From the NCBI GenBank assembly GCA_008711295.1, contig VUYV01000511.1:110584-174583 (forward strand): DNA of 64,000 nucleotides, in the 5' to 3' direction. Shown piece after piece: positions 59,690 to 64,000 of this stretch (within the stretch, counting starts at the first letter, position 1; each line of letters opens with the position of its first letter). The notes below the pieces were generated by a model that did not search any database, had not been told where the DNA came from, and saw nothing but the letters and a program-made list of their open reading frames with translations. This stretch comes from Anarhynchus alexandrinus. Lineage: Eukaryota > Chordata > Aves > Charadriiformes > Charadriidae. The translations under genes and the position numbers were made by a program.

Positions 59690-59910
59690 CGCTGGAGAGT
59701 TTTAGCTGGTGCCAAACGTTAGGGAAGAGCCTGGGAGCGAGACGCTCAGGGGGTTCACTCGCGGACTGCGCTGGTTCGGATGCTGCCACTTCCCTGCCGC
59801 GGGGGAGGCGACGCAGGGCCACCCCGCCAGGGTGGTGGGGACATCGCTGGGTGAGAAGTCAGCATCCTCAGCCAGCTGAGGACCGCGCCGTACCTGGATG
59901 GAAAGTACCA
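59690..59910. promoter_or_regulatory. GC-rich, CpG-containing patch
   Basis: About 220 bases with many CpGs (GGGAGCGAGACGC, CTGCCGCGGGGGAGGCGACG) in AT-rich surroundings, 4 kb upstream of the STON1 coding start. Possible alternative promoter or enhancer; no transcription start can be shown. Confidence 0.3.
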
Positions 59911-61319
59911 AAGTCAATACCTTGACTTGCACCTTGGAGCGAGGAGGAGGTTGTTGTTACTGTTTGGCCGTAGGAAGAGGTAACGGTATCCCCCAGCGAG
60001 GCACAACAGTTGAGCGGTATTTTTCGCTGCAGATTTGATCTGGGATTTTCGAAGCAACAAAGGACCCAGTAATAGCTACAGCCTATGAAATCTCTCAATA
60101 ATAGGATAGAATTTCTCTTCCTTAACATCCTTGAGGTATTAAAATGAAGAAATTAAGCCGCAGCTACCGTTCATTAAATGCTGAGGGACTGAGTTAATCT
60201 GATAAATGGGAAGATTGTTTTCAGGCAGAAAAAGGAATTGAGATGGAATTCTGGTGTTCGCTGGAATTACTGCATTTAGGATCAACTGTTATTTCAGCCA
60301 GCTTTTTTGTTTGTAGTTTCAATATTCTAAAAATGGTATTTCCTGTCACATATCTGAACGAGATACCACACGTGCTTGTAATTTAAATGTTGTGGGCCGC
60401 GAAACATATGTGGTAATGGAGATCAATGGCATCTTGTATCGTTTTCCTCTTACCCAAAGCGTTTGGGTTCCATTTACGTGGGTCCCATGGGAGCTTTTTG
60501 GAGTCAAAACACATCTGTCCTAAAGCCTGGGTTTACCGCCATTTCGAGGAAGAATGTCCTAATTCCTAAGAAGGAATTTGGAGCCCTTTTTAGAACAAAA
60601 AAGAACTCGAGAGAAAGGATTAATTTATTGTGTTGTGCAGATATAAGAGCATCAGAGAACAAGCTACATAAAGTAGCATAACACTATAAATATTTTTTTT
60701 TCTTTTAAATACTAGAGGAATGATGCTGCCCATCACACACGAGAGGGTGCATTTCCTTTCATTAGGATGACATTATACAACCAGCTGTTAAAGATCCATT
60801 TGGATTTCTTTCCTCCTTTCCTAGTAGGCAGTTTTGGGGATCAGTGAGCAATAGCAGGGGAACTGCTATCTATTTCAATGCTTGCTGCTTGCATGGGTAT
60901 CTTTGTTAACATCAGTATAATTTTTTGGGGAAAAACACATTTCTGGAAAAGTAATGAAAGGTGAAAGCTACAGCCTCTGACAGGTACGTGAAGGGTATTG
61001 TAACTGCAGATGAGGGCTCCATCTGCAAAAGTGGTTTTCTTCATGGACATTTATTGACTGAAGTTAAATATTTGGCAGGTGAATTTCAAACATCTTTGTT
61101 TTGTAAAAGAAAAAAAAACCTGCCCAATAATCTGTAACATCACATTTTAAACAGTGAATAGCAACAGACATTGGGGGTGGGAGGGAAATCAACATCTGGA
61201 AATAGTAAAGGACACTGAAAAACTTCATTTCTAATGAGAAAGGGAAACGGGCTGCAGAGTGTGTTCTTTACTGTAAACAGCATTTGTATTTACTTACATT
61301 CCCATTTCGTGTTCCCTTT

Positions 61320-61530
61320 TGCACTCGCACATCTCGGGGTTTTGTGATTTGCCCCTTGAGCGTGGCCGCGGCCGTACCGAGTCGCTGTGCCTCGTTTCCC
61401 CCGAGCTTCAGAACTCGCCCTCATTTCCCCCGAGCTTCACGCTGGGTCCCTGCATCGTCCCTGGAGTCCCTCCGGAGGGAAAGGCTTTCTCTCCCCTCGC
61501 TCGGCGTGGCGTTTGCTCTCGCTGGCGGTC
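61320..61530. promoter_or_regulatory. Small CpG island-like patch, candidate STON1 promoter
   Basis: About 20 CpGs in 210 bases (GTGGCCGCGGCCGTACCGAG, CTCGCTCGGCGTGGCG). It contains a 30-bp tandem duplication around TTTCCCCCGAGCTTCA (61397 and 61426). It lies 2.4 kb upstream of the STON1 start exon. Promoter function is inferred from composition and position only. Confidence 0.35.
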
Positions 61531-63871
61531 CCTTATCTCCTGTAAATGCTGGAGGAGTTTTTAATGGCAGCCTTTGAGGCTGCTTCCCAATGCTCTCTGT
61601 TTACCAGCGTGCCCCGCAGTCCTGGCTGTTGGAGAAAAAAAGCCACGCTCCGAGTTAGCGTCGCGTAAGCGGTCATTAACAAACGAGGCTTGTTAAGATG
61701 AAGCAAGGTCTGAAAACTTCGAAACTTCCCGATCTAGAAATAATCAGTTATATACTGCTGAAGGAGCAGTGCCGGCAACCAGAGGGAAAGGAGGAGAAGG
61801 GTGTGGGATGGGAGGAAAAAATGATGACCAAGTCAGAGACCAAATAGCTGTGATTTTTCTTTCCATTGCTGCAGTTTATTTTGATGAAGTGATTGTGTGG
61901 GTGAAGGATACACTGGTAGTTGTGTGTGTCTGAGCTATGACAGTCATTTGTAACTTGTTTGCTCCTTTTCTCTCTCTCTCTAAGTGGAGAGGAGGGCGCT
62001 TGTAAAATAACTAGCATAGTGCAAATATTTTTACTGAACAAAAAGGTCGAGAGTTCAAAAAATAATGAAGGACCAGAGTCCTTCTCCCTTGCGAGCTCTT
62101 GTTTGCTCGGCAGCGGAGCAAGCGGGCTGCGCCACCCTTTATGGGACTTTCTTAAAGGCTATAAACTGGTCAAGAAATAATGGGCAAATGGTAAAAACAA
62201 TGACTTGTAGCGTAAGATTTCACTTGGCTGAACTTTGGCATCTCTAGAAATGAACTGTTCTCTAAACGCTACAGATAAAGAATGGCTTTTGCGGTTAAGC
62301 AATTATATGCTGTTGCGCCGTGCAATTAATAAATGGCCTAACTATGGCTGGCTGTGCACGAAGGGGAATAGCTTTAAGTCATCGTTATCTAACTATAATT
62401 ACGGAGTAATGTATGTGCAGGTGGTTTTGTCTATATGAACTCTGCCTTCCTTGTGCTTTCAGGCAAACGTGAATACGTTCTGACATAACAAGAATAACTT
62501 TTTATCAAATGAACGATGTTTATATGTGCCCTGTGGTGCTTCATTGTACTCGATTCCTCCTCAGTCATTAGCAATTTATTGCTCACTCCTTCAACAGTCA
62601 AGAGCAGTGGGGAGGAAAAACTTTGGGGATGACATATATAAGGATACAGTGAGCATTTACATTTCAGTGCATGATTTAAAACCATGAAGGCAAGACTAAT
62701 TATTTACTGTTTGCAGTCCTGCTCTGAGGACATCTAGCCGAGCCCTTTACCAAAGATACTTCATTTGATCAAGTGTAGTTTATTAATTGGTTTAAAGACC
62801 TGTACTTTTTCCAGGCTGCCAGCCAATTCAGTGCTTAGCAGATGCGTGTGTTGTTACTTGGCCTTGACTTGTGTTTCACTGGTGTTTTATCTCTGGTGGA
62901 TGCTTGTAGTCTACCCTTCAACAGGGATGCATCGCTCATCCTTTGGGCTAACTTTCTTGTTTATAAGTCTAATGCTTTTCCACACTCCCTCTAACCTGTG
63001 CAGTCTCTAAGAGCCTAAGTCAGGGCTGAAGGAACTGACGTGAAGCAATTCCTGCCCAGGTCTGGAAAGCGTCTGGGACCAATCTGCGCATCCTGCTCCT
63101 GGCAGGAGGCACCTCAGATAGCAGCATGGAGCCGGTGGTGAGTCACAGGCCAGTTCTGGTGGCCACGACACGCTCCTCGCAGCTTCTCACCTGGGGATGC
63201 TCATGCAACTGCCCTGTTGCCTGTGCCCATCGCAGGGGGAGAACGTCTGCCTTGGACAGACCTCAGGAACTGGCTGCTCGTTGCATATGTTATCTCGGTG
63301 GGCTGGTTTTGCCCTGATGGCTGTAGTATGTGTACGTTTGCCATCAGCACTGAATTCCTACAGCTTTTCTACAAAAAAAAAAATCCCTTCTCACCCTCCT
63401 CATTTTGTTTTTGGAAACAGCTGCACCATTCTTAGTAAAATGCTGTTTTGTTTAATGGGGGGAAGGAGGGGAAACCTCACCTGGAGAAGATGCCTAGTAT
63501 GGAAAATCTCTGTCCATATTCCAAGCTAGATGTAAGCTGTAGAGTAGAAAGTGTTATGCAAGCGGTCTTGTACCACTGTGGGACTTTCAGCTCTCTCTGA
63601 TCTAGAGGCTGCATACATCAGATGCTCTGAACAGCCCATAAAGCTTTGATGTTCCTTCGATTCCCAACCTGGGAGAGCAGTTGGGGATTCATGGGCAGTT
63701 TATCTGTTTCTACATGGCTATCTCAGATTATACATGTAAAACACAAAGTACACTGGATTTGTGAACTGCATGCACGTTTTGAGCTTCGTGTGGTTTGATT
63801 TTTATAAGGGCTGGGTTTGATTTGTCTTTCAAGAGAATTTATTTCTGTTCATGTCTGTTGTTTCTTTCTAG

Positions 63872-63920
63872 ATGGTTTGCAGGTAGTACATGTGCAAGTG
63901 CCTCAAGTTTCTCCGACAAG
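63872..63920 (+). other. STON1: STON1 5' UTR part of the start-codon exon
   Basis: The pyrimidine-rich acceptor GTTTCTTTCTAG ends at 63871; a second AG at 63881-63882 could be used instead. The 5' UTR holds an ATG at 63872 (closed by TAG at 63884-63886) and another at 63890 whose frame overlaps the STON1 start. Confidence 0.65.
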
Positions 63921-64000
63921 ATGTGTTCCACAAATCCAGCAAATTGGGTCACCTTCGATGACGAGCCGCTCTTCCAGTCACCTCAGAAATCAGTTGATAA
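63921..64000 (+). CDS. STON1: STON1 (stonin-1), N-terminal 26 codons, cut by the window end
   Basis: From ATG at 63921 the frame reads MCSTNPANWVTFDDEPLF and then QSPQKSVD, matching the N-terminus of vertebrate stonin-1. Stonins are cytosolic endocytic adaptors; the full protein carries a stonin homology domain and a C-terminal mu-homology domain, both beyond this window. WVTF at residues 9-12 is a WVxF motif, the type stonin-2 uses to bind the AP-2 alpha ear. The start has a good context (A at -3). STON1 follows PPP1R21 in other vertebrates too, and in mammals can be read through into GTF2A1L. Confidence 0.93.
   Translation, partial: MCSTNPANWVTFDDEPLFQSPQKSVD

Larger units (their letters stand above)
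57640..63871. other. Intergenic and/or STON1 upstream region
   Basis: No complete gene is recognised. CpG-richer patches occur at 57960-58060, 58300-58345, 59690-59910 and 61320-61530. STON1 in mammals has non-coding first exons, so part of this stretch is probably STON1 intron 1, but I cannot place the first exon. Confidence 0.4.

Overview
The window is vertebrate nuclear DNA, most likely avian. It has long AT-rich introns, GT-AG splice sites, one CpG island and several copies of CR1, the LINE that dominates bird genomes. I recognise two protein-coding genes, both on the + strand: a complete PPP1R21 and the first coding bases of STON1. The order PPP1R21-STON1 is the same as on human chromosome 2p16.3. 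I see no operon, phage, CRISPR, plasmid or toxin content.

Layout. 1-9780 is non-coding as far as I can see. Its first ~700 bases look like the tail of a 3' UTR; FOXN2 would be the syntenic candidate, but I cannot prove this. 9780-10830 is a CpG island with a near-perfect RFX X-box, an inverted pair of YY1-type sites and an ETS site, and it leads into the PPP1R21 start codon at 10519. 10519-42665 holds PPP1R21: 22 coding exons that join in frame without any correction into a 779-residue protein. Its 3' UTR runs to a poly(A) signal at 43844. 43880-63870 is intergenic and/or STON1 5' non-coding sequence. It contains an assembly gap (51313-52107), a ~1.07-kb element with long inverted repeats (55209-56275), a 5'-truncated CR1 (57062-57635) and two small GC-rich patches that could be STON1 promoters. 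63872-64000 is the STON1 exon that carries the start codon.

How the genes work. PPP1R21 is a coiled-coil protein of early endosomes. It is a subunit of the FERRY complex, which links Rab5 endosomes to mRNAs and ribosomes, and it was first described as a protein phosphatase 1 regulatory subunit. STON1 (stonin-1) is an AP-2-linked endocytic adaptor. Both act in endocytic traffic, but nothing in the sequence shows that they are co-regulated.

Most notable observations: a GC-AG intron after PPP1R21 exon 20; a 99-nt stop-free intron whose length is a multiple of three (possible exitron); a 75-nt intron; a 36-nt in-frame microexon; an uncatalogued-looking long inverted-repeat element with a CR1 tail inside one arm; a CR1 copy whose endonuclease region abuts its 3' end; direct repeats flanking exon 8; and an upstream ORF overlapping the STON1 start.
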